A stretch of DNA of 64,000 nucleotides from Ignavibacteria bacterium (GTDB lineage: Bacteria > Bacteroidota > Ignavibacteria > Tepidaquicellales > Tepidaquicellaceae), in NCBI GenBank assembly GCA_041649015.1, contig JBAZNU010000002.1, positions 372,001 through 436,000 of the forward strand, written 5' to 3'. Below, one piece after another: positions 8,287 through 16,756 of the stretch. How positions within the stretch are numbered: position 1 is the first letter of the stretch; the number at the start of each line of letters is the position of its first letter. The notes under the pieces are model-generated. The model was not told the DNA's origin. It saw nothing but the letters and a program-made list of their open reading frames with translations, and made no database searches. The position numbers and the translations under genes are program-made.

Positions 8287-8384
8287 ATTTCAATATGTTT
8301 CTATATGAGAGGTATATGAAAGCTATATAAGAGCTATATGCCGTGTATATGGAATCCATATAAAGTCTATATGAAGTCAATATG
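8287..8384 (-). repeat. Array of degenerate 11-bp repeats upstream of DUF6266-like paralogue 2
   Basis: Read on the minus strand (the sense of the downstream gene), nine units follow one another. Each has a YATAT-type half followed by a variable half, for example CATATAGACTT, TATATGGATTC, CATATACACGG, CATATAGCTCT, TATATAGCTTT, CATATACCTCT. The step is exactly 11 bp for eight units and 10 bp for the last. The conserved block stays in register while the other five positions vary. A spurious open frame on the minus strand crosses the array. A second array with the same step precedes the paralogue at 43420-44208. Confidence 0.85.
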
Positions 8385-8728
8385 AAAACATCACCGCTTA
8401 AATTAGAGAAACTGCTAAATATGCAAGCAGGGAAATGAAAAACTATAGTAACCAGAGAATGCAGTGTGTCATTTTCCAAGAACATCTTTTTTGATGTATC
8501 TCCTTTATTTTCTCTTATCCTTTCTATTCCTTTGTTTTCTTTCAATGCTTTCATTTTCATTTTGCATGTACAATTTTATTTTATTGTTATACAAAATTAC
8601 CATGAAAGATTTGGGGATACCATTGTACATCGTGGAAAACATGATTGCCAAGGATTGACAATGATTTTATTTTACAGATGAATAAGCAGTAAGGCTTATC
8701 AACATTGGGATTAGAGTGATATTATGTA
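8385..8728. other. Intergenic DNA, no gene supported
   Basis: This AT-rich spacer lies between the 11-bp array and the 409-residue unknown gene. It contains a pyrimidine-rich tract on the plus strand (about 8490-8570) and a weak hairpin ATAAGC/GCTTAT (8682-8699) just beyond the stop of the next gene. Short open frames on both strands look compositional. Confidence 0.5.
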
Positions 8729-9958
8729 TTACTTCTTTTTAGAGAGGGGAGTCTTCTTTTCGCTTAATTCATCTCTTTTTGATTTAAGTGAGTCAATAAC
8801 TCTCTCAACTTTATGGGATTTACTCGGCTTATTATTTTTGTTTAATTTATAGTTTGACTCAGCAGTACCGGCTTCTTTTGCAGAATAAATAGCTTTGTTT
8901 TTCTTGTAAAACGATTGTTCAATAAAATCTCTTCTTAATTCATAATCACTGCTGTTAATAAATCCTTCATCAAACAATTGTTTCATTAAATACGGAAGAA
9001 GAACATCGTCGCCTTGCCAATGAAGACGGATAGTGTCTTTTTTAGGTTCAAGAGGAGCGGCTGCAACAGACGATTGTTTAGCAAATGATTCATTTTCCAT
9101 TTTTTGCTTCTCTTTGTAGAAATCAATTTCAATTGCAAGATATCTCAATAATGATTGTATAGCACCATTCGGGATTAAATTTTCATTCTGCAATGCTTCC
9201 TTTTTTACATGCATCAAATAAATTATTGCATCCTGTGAGTTTCCTTTATTTTTAGCAATTTCTTTTATTCCGATGATATCAAATCTGCATAATGATTTGT
9301 CAATTTTAAATAATTCAGGTTCATCTTTTTCAGTATTTGTATTGAGAATGTTTTTCTCATTCATACGTTCCGGGAATCTTTCCAATGTGTATTGTAATCT
9401 TTTCAACTCACTATATAAATCATCCTCATTAAGTAATATATCTATTTCTTGAGGTGTCATCTTTTTTGAATGCAACCCATGAAAATATTCTGTTCTATTA
9501 CGAATCATAAAATAGATATAGCCTAATTTATCTATAGTCAACGTATCAATGTATTGTAGTATCTTTTCCTTATTAAAATTAAATACGGGATAGTCTTTTA
9601 TTATCAGACTATGGTTTTCCTTAAATGATTTATCAAGTTTTTTGATTTCCTTTCGAACGAATGGCAGGAGTTTTCCATCTATTAATCTTAAAAACTTTAT
9701 ATATTCTGACATTGAAATGTGTGTCTGGTATTTATCTGTACTGGGAATATATGGTATCGGAAAGAATTTGTGTCCCAGGTTTTTAGATTTTATATAATTA
9801 CCAAGATTTTTGTCTTGTACTCTATAACATACAAAAATGAATTCGGAATAAAGTTCTTTCAGATAGTCTAATTTAAGTTTGTTAGATGGTAATGATTTAA
9901 GATAATCTTCTATTTCATTTATTTCAAAAAATACAGGAATGTTAGGATTGGTAATCAT
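8729..9958 (-). CDS. Unknown 409-residue protein with an RteC-like C-terminal element
   Basis: This largely helical, charged protein has no signal peptide or membrane segment. Near residue 312 it carries IRLHWQGDDVLLPYLMKQL followed by FDEGFINSSDYELRRDFIEQSF, which resembles the small domain (W.G....L..L...L...GfI) seen in RteC-like and other Bacteroidota mobile-element proteins. The extreme C-terminus is very basic (KRDELSEKKTPLSKKK), as in some DNA-binding tails. The function is unknown. It is transcribed away from the MmeI-like gene with about 310 bp between them and may belong to the same accessory island. Confidence 0.6.
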   Translation of the reverse strand: MITNPNIPVFFEINEIEDYLKSLPSNKLKLDYLKELYSEFIFVCYRVQDKNLGNYIKSKNLGHKFFPIPYIPSTDKYQTHISMSEYIKFLRLIDGKLLPFVRKEIKKLDKSFKENHSLIIKDYPVFNFNKEKILQYIDTLTIDKLGYIYFMIRNRTEYFHGLHSKKMTPQEIDILLNEDDLYSELKRLQYTLERFPERMNEKNILNTNTEKDEPELFKIDKSLCRFDIIGIKEIAKNKGNSQDAIIYLMHVKKEALQNENLIPNGAIQSLLRYLAIEIDFYKEKQKMENESFAKQSSVAAAPLEPKKDTIRLHWQGDDVLLPYLMKQLFDEGFINSSDYELRRDFIEQSFYKKNKAIYSAKEAGTAESNYKLNKNNKPSKSHKVERVIDSLKSKRDELSEKKTPLSKKK

Positions 9959-10267
9959 AATACAATTTTATCATTCAATTATTTAAAATAATTGTTCAAA
10001 GAAATAAATAACTAAATTAAAATATATCTTTTATTTATTTGATAACTTATCAAAAAGATTCAATTATTTCAACGTATTTTTTTGAGATACATTTATTGAT
10101 AAAAGATGTAGATTTGACATAGAAAATTAAACTTGAATATTGACAAATTTCATTCAAATTGCAACAAAGCACCATGCAGACAGATTATAAATTTATAAAG
10201 ATAAAAAACTCTATTCCATAACTTCTAAAAAATAAAATTACTATTTTAAATAAACCAATAACAGCAT
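9959..10267. other. AT-rich divergent intergenic region
   Basis: This region separates the divergent 409-residue unknown gene and the MmeI-like enzyme, so it should carry promoters for both. I see no clear hairpin, repeat or promoter consensus in it. Confidence 0.5.
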
Positions 10268-13048
10268 ATGCCTCTTAGTTGGAACGAAGTTAAAAAACGT
10301 GCGCTTGAATTTTCTAAAGAGTGGGAAAATCAAATCAGCGAAAAAGCAGAAGCGAAAACCTTCTGGGATGAATTCTTTTCCATTTTTGGTATCTCACGCA
10401 AGCGTGTTGCCTCTTTCGAAGAACCCGTTAAAAAACTCGGAGATAAGCAGGGCTACATAGATTTATTCTGGAAAGGTGTTCTTTTAATCGAGCACAAATC
10501 TAAAGGCAAAAACCTCGACCGTGCATACACTCAGGCACTCGATTATTTCCCGGGTATTAAAGAAGAAGAGCTTCCCAAATATGTTCTCGTTTCAGATTTC
10601 AATCGTTTCCGTTTGTACAATCTCGAAGAAAACACAGAGCATGATTTCACTCTGGATGATCTTCACAAAAACATTCATCATTTCGATTTCATACTCGGCG
10701 TAAAAAAACAGACTTATAAAGATGAAGACCCTGTAAATATTCTTGCCGCTAATCTTATGGGCAAACTGCACGACGCTCTGAAAAGCAATAACTACGAAGG
10801 ACACAAACTTGAAGTCCTGCTCGTTAGAATCCTGTTCTGTCTTTTTGCCGATGATACAGGTATTTTCCCCCGCGGACATTTTGATTATTATATTCGCAAT
10901 AAAACTAAAACAGATGGCTCCGACCTCGGCAGCCAGCTTTCTCATATTTTCCAGATTCTAAACACTCATGAAGATAAAAGACAGGTAAATCTCGACGAGG
11001 ATATTAATGCCTTCCCTTACGTCAACGGCGATTTGTATAAAGAGTACCTCGAAATTCCTTCATGCGATTCGGACATGAGAAATATTCTTCTCGAATGTTG
11101 TTCTTTCGATTGGAGCAAAATTTCTCCTGCTATATTCGGCTCTTTATTTCAATCTGTCATGGATAAACAAAAACGTCGCGACCTCGGCGCTCACTATACA
11201 TCCGAAAAGAATATACTGAAAGTTATAAACGGTCTATTTCTCGATGAATTAAAAGAAGAATTTGAAAAATGCAAATCAAACGAAAACAAACTCCGTCTTT
11301 TTCACGATAAAATTGCATCATTAAAATTTCTCGATCCTGCATGCGGCTGTGGAAACTTTCTCATAATTGCATATCGCGAATTAAGATTGCTCGAATTAGA
11401 AATATTAAAACACTTATTTACTTTCTCCCGCAAAGAAATATTGTCTGATGGAAAACAAGGCGAGATAATAGAATCAAACATTCAAATGCGTTTTGAGGCT
11501 AAAGAAATAAGCAAAATAGACGTTGACTGTATGTACGGTATCGAAATCGAAGAATTCCCCTCACGCATTGCCGAAGTCGCAATGTGGCTCATAGACCACC
11601 AGATGAACACAAAACTCTCGATTGAGTTCGGCGAATACTTTGCACGTATCCCTTTAAAAAAATCCCCTCATATAGTCAATGGAAACGCACTCCGATTCGA
11701 TTGGAACAGCATAATCCTCAAAGAACAATGCAGTTACATACTCGGAAATCCGCCGTTTATAGGTAAGAAAAGACGAGATGAGGAACAGAATAAAGATATG
11801 GATTTAATATTCAATGGAATTAAAAATTATGGTGTTCTTGATTATGTTTGTGCATGGTATATAAAGGCAACTGAGTATATTAAAAATGTAAATATCAAAG
11901 TTGCATTCGTTTCTACTAATTCTATTTCTCAGGGAGAACAAGTCGGGATTCTATGGTCATATTTATTAAGCCAGAATATTCATATAGATTTTGCACATCG
12001 CACTTTTAAATGGGATAACGAAGCAAAAGGAAAAGCCGCTGTTCACGTGATTATTATCGGTTTTGCAAATTATGACACAAAGAACAAAAGATTATTCGAT
12101 TACGAAGACATAAAAGCAGACCCTGTCGAAATTAAAACAAATAGGATTAATCCGTATTTAGTTGATAGTGATAATTTATTATTTCTATCTCGCAATAATT
12201 CTCTTTGTGATGTTCCAGATATAACATTCGGAAGTATGCCTAACGACGATGGTAATTTTCTGTTTACAGATGAAGAAAAAAATCAATTTCTAAAAGACGA
12301 ACCCAATGCAATTAAATTCATTAAACCATTGATAAGCGGTCGTGAATTCTTACATAATGAAAAACGTTGGTGTTTATGGTTGGAAGATATAAAACCATCC
12401 GAAATAAAGGAATTACCCGAAGTTGAAAAGAGAATTCAAAAAGTAAAAACTTATAGGTTGAAAAGTAATCGTGAGGCGACAAGAAAATTATCATCATATC
12501 CGTACCTTTTTGGTGAAATAAGACAACCTAAATCAGATTTTATTCTGATACCATTAACATCCTCTGAAAATAGAAAATTTATACCGATAGCGTTTTTAAG
12601 CAAAGATAATATTGTAAACAACACTTGTAGTGTAATTCCAAATGCAAATTATTATCATTTTGGAGTTATAACATCTACTATGCATATGGCTTGGGTTAGA
12701 CAAATTTGCGGAAGAATGAAAAGTGACTATAGATATTCAAATAATTTAGTATATAATAATTATCCTTGGCCGGATAATCCATCAGAAGAAAAGACAAAAA
12801 GAGTTGAAGAAGCAGTCGGTAATCTCTTATCCGTCCGTGATGAATTCAAAAACGAATCACTCGCCAACCTCTACGACCCGCTCTCTATGCCAAAGAAACT
12901 CGTTGACGCTCATAACAAACTCGACAAAGCCGTCGACCTCTGCTATCGTCCCCAGCCCTTCCCAAACGAACTCTCACGCCTCGAATTCCTCTTCGAATTA
13001 TATAAGAAATACACCGAACCAATTCTTATAGTAAAGAAGAATAAATAG
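10268..13048 (+). CDS. MmeI-like (type IIL/IIG) restriction-modification enzyme
   Basis: This 926-residue single-chain enzyme would both cut and methylate DNA. The N-terminal nuclease has a D-E-x-K arrangement (D65, E75, K77 in YIDLFWKGVLLIEHK). A helical spacer follows, then an N6-adenine methyltransferase with motif I FLDPACGCGNF at about 354-364 and motif IV GNPPF at about 492-496. A target-recognition domain and a helical C-terminus (YRPQPFPNELSRLEFLFELY) complete the MmeI layout, and the length matches MmeI. Enzymes of this type usually modify one strand and need no separate methylase. Base composition changes along the gene: C-ending codons before motif IV and after about 12780, AT-rich DNA between, roughly the recognition part. 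Confidence 0.88.
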   Translation: MPLSWNEVKKRALEFSKEWENQISEKAEAKTFWDEFFSIFGISRKRVASFEEPVKKLGDKQGYIDLFWKGVLLIEHKSKGKNLDRAYTQALDYFPGIKEEELPKYVLVSDFNRFRLYNLEENTEHDFTLDDLHKNIHHFDFILGVKKQTYKDEDPVNILAANLMGKLHDALKSNNYEGHKLEVLLVRILFCLFADDTGIFPRGHFDYYIRNKTKTDGSDLGSQLSHIFQILNTHEDKRQVNLDEDINAFPYVNGDLYKEYLEIPSCDSDMRNILLECCSFDWSKISPAIFGSLFQSVMDKQKRRDLGAHYTSEKNILKVINGLFLDELKEEFEKCKSNENKLRLFHDKIASLKFLDPACGCGNFLIIAYRELRLLELEILKHLFTFSRKEILSDGKQGEIIESNIQMRFEAKEISKIDVDCMYGIEIEEFPSRIAEVAMWLIDHQMNTKLSIEFGEYFARIPLKKSPHIVNGNALRFDWNSIILKEQCSYILGNPPFIGKKRRDEEQNKDMDLIFNGIKNYGVLDYVCAWYIKATEYIKNVNIKVAFVSTNSISQGEQVGILWSYLLSQNIHIDFAHRTFKWDNEAKGKAAVHVIIIGFANYDTKNKRLFDYEDIKADPVEIKTNRINPYLVDSDNLLFLSRNNSLCDVPDITFGSMPNDDGNFLFTDEEKNQFLKDEPNAIKFIKPLISGREFLHNEKRWCLWLEDIKPSEIKELPEVEKRIQKVKTYRLKSNREATRKLSSYPYLFGEIRQPKSDFILIPLTSSENRKFIPIAFLSKDNIVNNTCSVIPNANYYHFGVITSTMHMAWVRQICGRMKSDYRYSNNLVYNNYPWPDNPSEEKTKRVEEAVGNLLSVRDEFKNESLANLYDPLSMPKKLVDAHNKLDKAVDLCYRPQPFPNELSRLEFLFELYKKYTEPILIVKKNK

Positions 13049-13275
13049 TGTAATGAAAGACAGTTTATAAATGTATCTTAATTGTAAAATTACATAAAAC
13101 AAAATTATCTGATAAATGAAAATAGAATTCATGTATATAAGTCTGTTCTGAATTGTATAAGAATTAAGTTTAATTTATTTTTAAACAATTTTAATGAGAA
13201 AATAAACTTTGTCAAAAAATAATATTTCACTGGATAAATTGATAAATAAACTAGTTAAAATTACTTAATAAAATA

Positions 13276-15438
13276 ATGAGTAAAAAGTTTTCTATAGATG
13301 CGCGGGTAATACTTCAATTGGGTCGAGATAGTATTAAGGACCATACTACGGCATTAATTGAATTGATTAAAAATAGTTATGATGCAGATGCTAAAATAGT
13401 TGAAGTTGAGATATATTCCAGAGAAACAAAAGATATTATTAGGGTAGCAGATAATGGTTTTGGTATGACCGATACTGAATTAGAAGACAATTGGTTAAGG
13501 ATTGGTTTTTCCGAGAAGAAGAAAAACAAAAATAGCACTTTAGGAAGAAGAAAAACTGGAGAAAAAGGAATAGGAAGAATAGCTGCGGACAGATTAGGTT
13601 CAAACCTTAATATGATAACTAAATCAAAAAATGAGAAAGTTATTGGAATAGAAGTTAAATGGGATGAATTTGATGTTGACAAGAAAGTAGTGACTGATAT
13701 TGAATTAATAGAATTAGAAAATCCTACTATTAAAATTCCACAAAAAGAAGATGAATTATCTGAAACGGGCACTGAAATAATTATTAAGAACCTTAGACAA
13801 GAGTGGACAAAAGAAAACATTAATGATTTGTATAGAGAGCTATCTTTTTTTACCCCTCTATCGCATGATGACAGTGAATTTCAGATTAGATTAATTAATG
13901 ACATTGACCCATCAATTCCTAAAGAAGTCAAAACTGCAATTTATGAAGTCGCAGAAATCGAAGTAACCTTGCATTATGATGGGAAAGAAGAATTAATTTA
14001 TGAATACAAAAATAAGATAGATGCAAGAAGAAATAAAATAAGAATCATTAACAGAGATCAATTTATGCAATCAGAGTATGCAGGTTCTCTTAATACAGGA
14101 CCTGTTGATATTAAACTTTTATTTTTTCCAAGAAAAGCCGCTTTGTTAGAAGGTACTTCTTTTAAATTAAGCGATTTAAGAACTTTCCTAAATATCAATG
14201 CTGGGGTTAAAATCTATCGAGATAATATTGCTGTTAAACCTTACGGATTTGTAAATAGTGAATTTGGTTTTGATTGGATGGGGCTCGGTGCTAGAAAAGC
14301 AGAAGATCCTGCTGGAATAAGCAGACCAAGTTATAAAATTACACCAAATCAATTGGTAGGTTTTGTAAATGTATCACGAGATGAAAACCCTAAAATTAAT
14401 GATAGTGCATCGAGAGAAGGATTAGTTGAAAATGAAGCTTTTGAGGATTTAAGAGCTTTAATCTTATCAACGATTAGGTTACTTGAAACTTATAGATATG
14501 AAATAATAAAAGAGACTTCTAAAAAACCAGAAAAGAAACCAGCTCATGATAGCATTCATTATATTACCGAAAAATTGAATTCCGTTGTTAATGATTTAGA
14601 AAGTGTAAAACAATATCTCAGTAAGCATAAAGACTATAAAGGAAGCTCTATTTCAAACACTGTTATAAGAGTTAATGAAGCTATTGAGGAGACAGAAAGA
14701 ACAATTGAAGAACTACTAGAAGAAAAAAGAGTATTAAGTGCTTTGGCTACTCTTGGTATTGCATCTGCAGTATTTGGTCATGAGACAGAAAGTTCAATTA
14801 ATGAATTTAAATTAGCAGCAAAAACTTCAAGAAGTTATCTTTCCAAAAAAAACCCAGATATTGAAATTGCATTAATTGAACTTGATAAGGCAATTCAACA
14901 TTCTAAAATAATCTCTGGTTGGGGCACATTTGCTTTATCAAGAGTTGAAAAAGAAAAGAGGGTAAAGCGTGAGAGAAGGATTAAACCGATAATTAATAAA
15001 GTTTTAGATCAAATAAAACCCAGTCTTGACGGAATTGGAGTTGAACTAATAAAAGAGATAGAAAATGTTGTTGCAAAAACATACCCAATGGATATTGAAT
15101 CTATTATCCTTAATCTCTTGACAAACGCATATAGTGCTGTTCCAAATAGTAAAAGAAATAGAGTAATTAAAGTAACATTAAAGAATGAATATATTAATGA
15201 TAAAAAAGGATTCTCCTTGACTGTTTCAGATAGTGGACCGGGCGTTGCAAAAGAATTCATTAATAGTATATGGGATCCTCTATTTACAACAAAAATCGGC
15301 AAATCAGATCAAAGAAGCGGGACAGGATTAGGTTTGACTATTGTCAGATCAATTGTAGATGAGATGGAAGGCGAAATTACTCTTAATAAAGATGAAGAAT
15401 TAAAAGGGGCAAAATTTAATATTTGGTTACCAAAATAA
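13276..15438 (+). CDS. Histidine kinase with an additional N-terminal HSP90/MORC-like GHKL ATPase
   Basis: This 720-residue soluble protein contains two GHKL ATPase modules. The first (about 1-200) has the N box ELIKNSYDAD (29-38), DNGFGM (59-64) and GEKGIGRIAADRLG (95-108), as in HSP90, MutL and MORC proteins. A middle region (200-420) resembles their transducer part, with a conserved SASREGLVEN-type segment. A coiled coil leads to a DHp-like helix with LGIASAVFGHETESSINEF, where H502 is the probable phospho-acceptor. A classical kinase catalytic domain follows: NLLTNAYSAV, VSDSGPG, FTTK, SGTGLGLTIV. No membrane segment or sensor domain is present. The receiver-like gene follows 20 bp later, then an HNH nuclease and a DNA methyltransferase in one operon. 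Confidence 0.85.
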   Translation: MSKKFSIDARVILQLGRDSIKDHTTALIELIKNSYDADAKIVEVEIYSRETKDIIRVADNGFGMTDTELEDNWLRIGFSEKKKNKNSTLGRRKTGEKGIGRIAADRLGSNLNMITKSKNEKVIGIEVKWDEFDVDKKVVTDIELIELENPTIKIPQKEDELSETGTEIIIKNLRQEWTKENINDLYRELSFFTPLSHDDSEFQIRLINDIDPSIPKEVKTAIYEVAEIEVTLHYDGKEELIYEYKNKIDARRNKIRIINRDQFMQSEYAGSLNTGPVDIKLLFFPRKAALLEGTSFKLSDLRTFLNINAGVKIYRDNIAVKPYGFVNSEFGFDWMGLGARKAEDPAGISRPSYKITPNQLVGFVNVSRDENPKINDSASREGLVENEAFEDLRALILSTIRLLETYRYEIIKETSKKPEKKPAHDSIHYITEKLNSVVNDLESVKQYLSKHKDYKGSSISNTVIRVNEAIEETERTIEELLEEKRVLSALATLGIASAVFGHETESSINEFKLAAKTSRSYLSKKNPDIEIALIELDKAIQHSKIISGWGTFALSRVEKEKRVKRERRIKPIINKVLDQIKPSLDGIGVELIKEIENVVAKTYPMDIESIILNLLTNAYSAVPNSKRNRVIKVTLKNEYINDKKGFSLTVSDSGPGVAKEFINSIWDPLFTTKIGKSDQRSGTGLGLTIVRSIVDEMEGEITLNKDEELKGAKFNIWLPK

Positions 15439-15458
15439 TAATTTATAATTTATAATAT

Positions 15459-16121
15459 ATGAAATCAATTGGAATAATAGATGACAGAACAGATGTCCTT
15501 GAAACAACATCAAATGCTATCAGGAGTGTCTTAACCGATGAATTTCAGGATTGGTCTTTAATTGCGACGCAACCATTCGAGAAGTTAGATGAATACAGAT
15601 CATGGATTATTGAAAATGATTTGGGAGTAATTGTAATTGATCAGAAATTGAATGAAAATAAAGTTAAAGAAAAATATTTCTCACCTTTCCTTGGAAATCA
15701 AATAATTAATAATATTTGGGGAAATTTTAAGGATCTACCAATTTTTGGGTTAACTAATTATTCTGTTGAAGCAATGAATGATGTGAAAGCTATTACTTAT
15801 GACATTATTGAAAGACCAAAATTTACTTCAAATATTGAAACATATGTTCGAATGTTCGTGAAATCTGGAGAGAATTTTTATAAACTTAATAGGGACAAAT
15901 TAGAAAGACTATCGGAGTTAGCAGAAATCATTGCTTTGGGCAATGCTACGGATAGAGATAAGACCGAAGCAAAGGGATTACAATTAGATTTGCAAATTCC
16001 TCATTTTGCTTCTGATGCAATTTCGCATGAAGAGTATATAAGGAAACTTGAAAAGAATTTAAATGAAATCAAAGATTTTAAGAGCAAAATTGAGGATTAT
16101 ATAAAGAAGCAAAATCAATGA
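15459..16121 (+). CDS. Response-regulator receiver-like protein with a helical tail
   Basis: Residues 1-130 of this 220-residue protein look like a receiver domain. It has the acidic pair D8-D9 in IGIIDDR, the probable phospho-acceptor D61 in VIVIDQKL and T99 in IFGLTN. The usual lysine before proline in the last loop is replaced by arginine (ERP, R119). Residues 130-220 are helical, ending in a coiled coil (LEKNLNEIKDFKSKIEDYIKKQ). There is no DNA-binding output domain. It is the obvious partner of the upstream kinase, and its stop overlaps the start of the HNH gene (ATGA). It may pass a signal to the nuclease or act as an adaptor. Confidence 0.75.
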   Translation: MKSIGIIDDRTDVLETTSNAIRSVLTDEFQDWSLIATQPFEKLDEYRSWIIENDLGVIVIDQKLNENKVKEKYFSPFLGNQIINNIWGNFKDLPIFGLTNYSVEAMNDVKAITYDIIERPKFTSNIETYVRMFVKSGENFYKLNRDKLERLSELAEIIALGNATDRDKTEAKGLQLDLQIPHFASDAISHEEYIRKLEKNLNEIKDFKSKIEDYIKKQNQ

Positions 16122-16756
16122 AGTATTATCAGATAAAAAAAGAGATTAAAAATAAACCCAAAACAGGTGATTATTCAGATTGGAAGCATCCAATATCCGT
16201 GGAATGTAAAAATCAATGTGTATATTGCACAATTATTGAGAAAAAATTTGGTGGAATAAGAAATTTTCATGTTGAACATTATAGACCAAAAAGTCTTTTT
16301 CCCGCCTTGGAAAATGAATGGTCAAATTTGTTCTTTTCTTGTTCTATTTGTAATTGTTTCAAAAGTAATGATTGGCCAAATGAACCTGATAATACATGGT
16401 CTCAAAAATGTTACCCGGATCCCAGCCAAATTGACTATTCAACAATATTAGAATGGTCTGAAAAAACTAATTATAAATTAGAAGGGAAAAATATATCAGC
16501 AAATTATATAATTGAAAAGTTATTTTTAAATAGACCACAGCTGTTGCTAGAACGAAAAGAATATACAATAATTAACATTATTTTTGTGGAACTAACTAAT
16601 ATTAACAACTTAATAGACAACATTTGCAATTCTAAAATAACTGATTCTGATCTTTGTAATTTATTTAGGGACATGGCAAAGATGTATTTTGATTTATTAG
16701 CAGATATGAATTCAAATTATATCCCTTATACAGAATCTCAAGTGAAAAGAAGTTGA
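16118..16756 (+). CDS. HNH endonuclease
   Basis: This 212-residue protein has a zinc-stabilised HNH nuclease at about 30-90: CVYC (C34, C37), HVEHYRPKS (catalytic H54), an EWSNLFFSC asparagine (N70) and CSIC-N (C75, C78, N79). This form, with HVEHYRPKS and SC..CN..K, is close to the HNH nucleases of Septu (PtuB) and retron defence systems. The helical C-terminal part is unrecognised. It overlaps the upstream receiver gene and the downstream methyltransferase by 4 bp on each side, so it must be made together with them. Very low GC (11 G+C in 16561-16620) suggests a foreign origin. Confidence 0.82.
   Translation: MKYYQIKKEIKNKPKTGDYSDWKHPISVECKNQCVYCTIIEKKFGGIRNFHVEHYRPKSLFPALENEWSNLFFSCSICNCFKSNDWPNEPDNTWSQKCYPDPSQIDYSTILEWSEKTNYKLEGKNISANYIIEKLFLNRPQLLLERKEYTIINIIFVELTNINNLIDNICNSKITDSDLCNLFRDMAKMYFDLLADMNSNYIPYTESQVKRS

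Noticed and set aside
8287..8384. CRISPR array
   Set aside because: Repeat units are 11 bp with no 20-50 bp repeat/spacer structure, and no cas genes are present.
8144..8560. Open frame of 138 codons on the minus strand upstream of the DUF6266-like gene
   Set aside because: It runs through the 11-bp array, so part of its sequence (YTAYSSYIAFIYLSYR) is only translated repeat, and it has no recognisable domain.
8464..8681. Two overlapping short plus-strand frames
   Set aside because: Pyrimidine-rich composition, no start signal and no recognisable domain.
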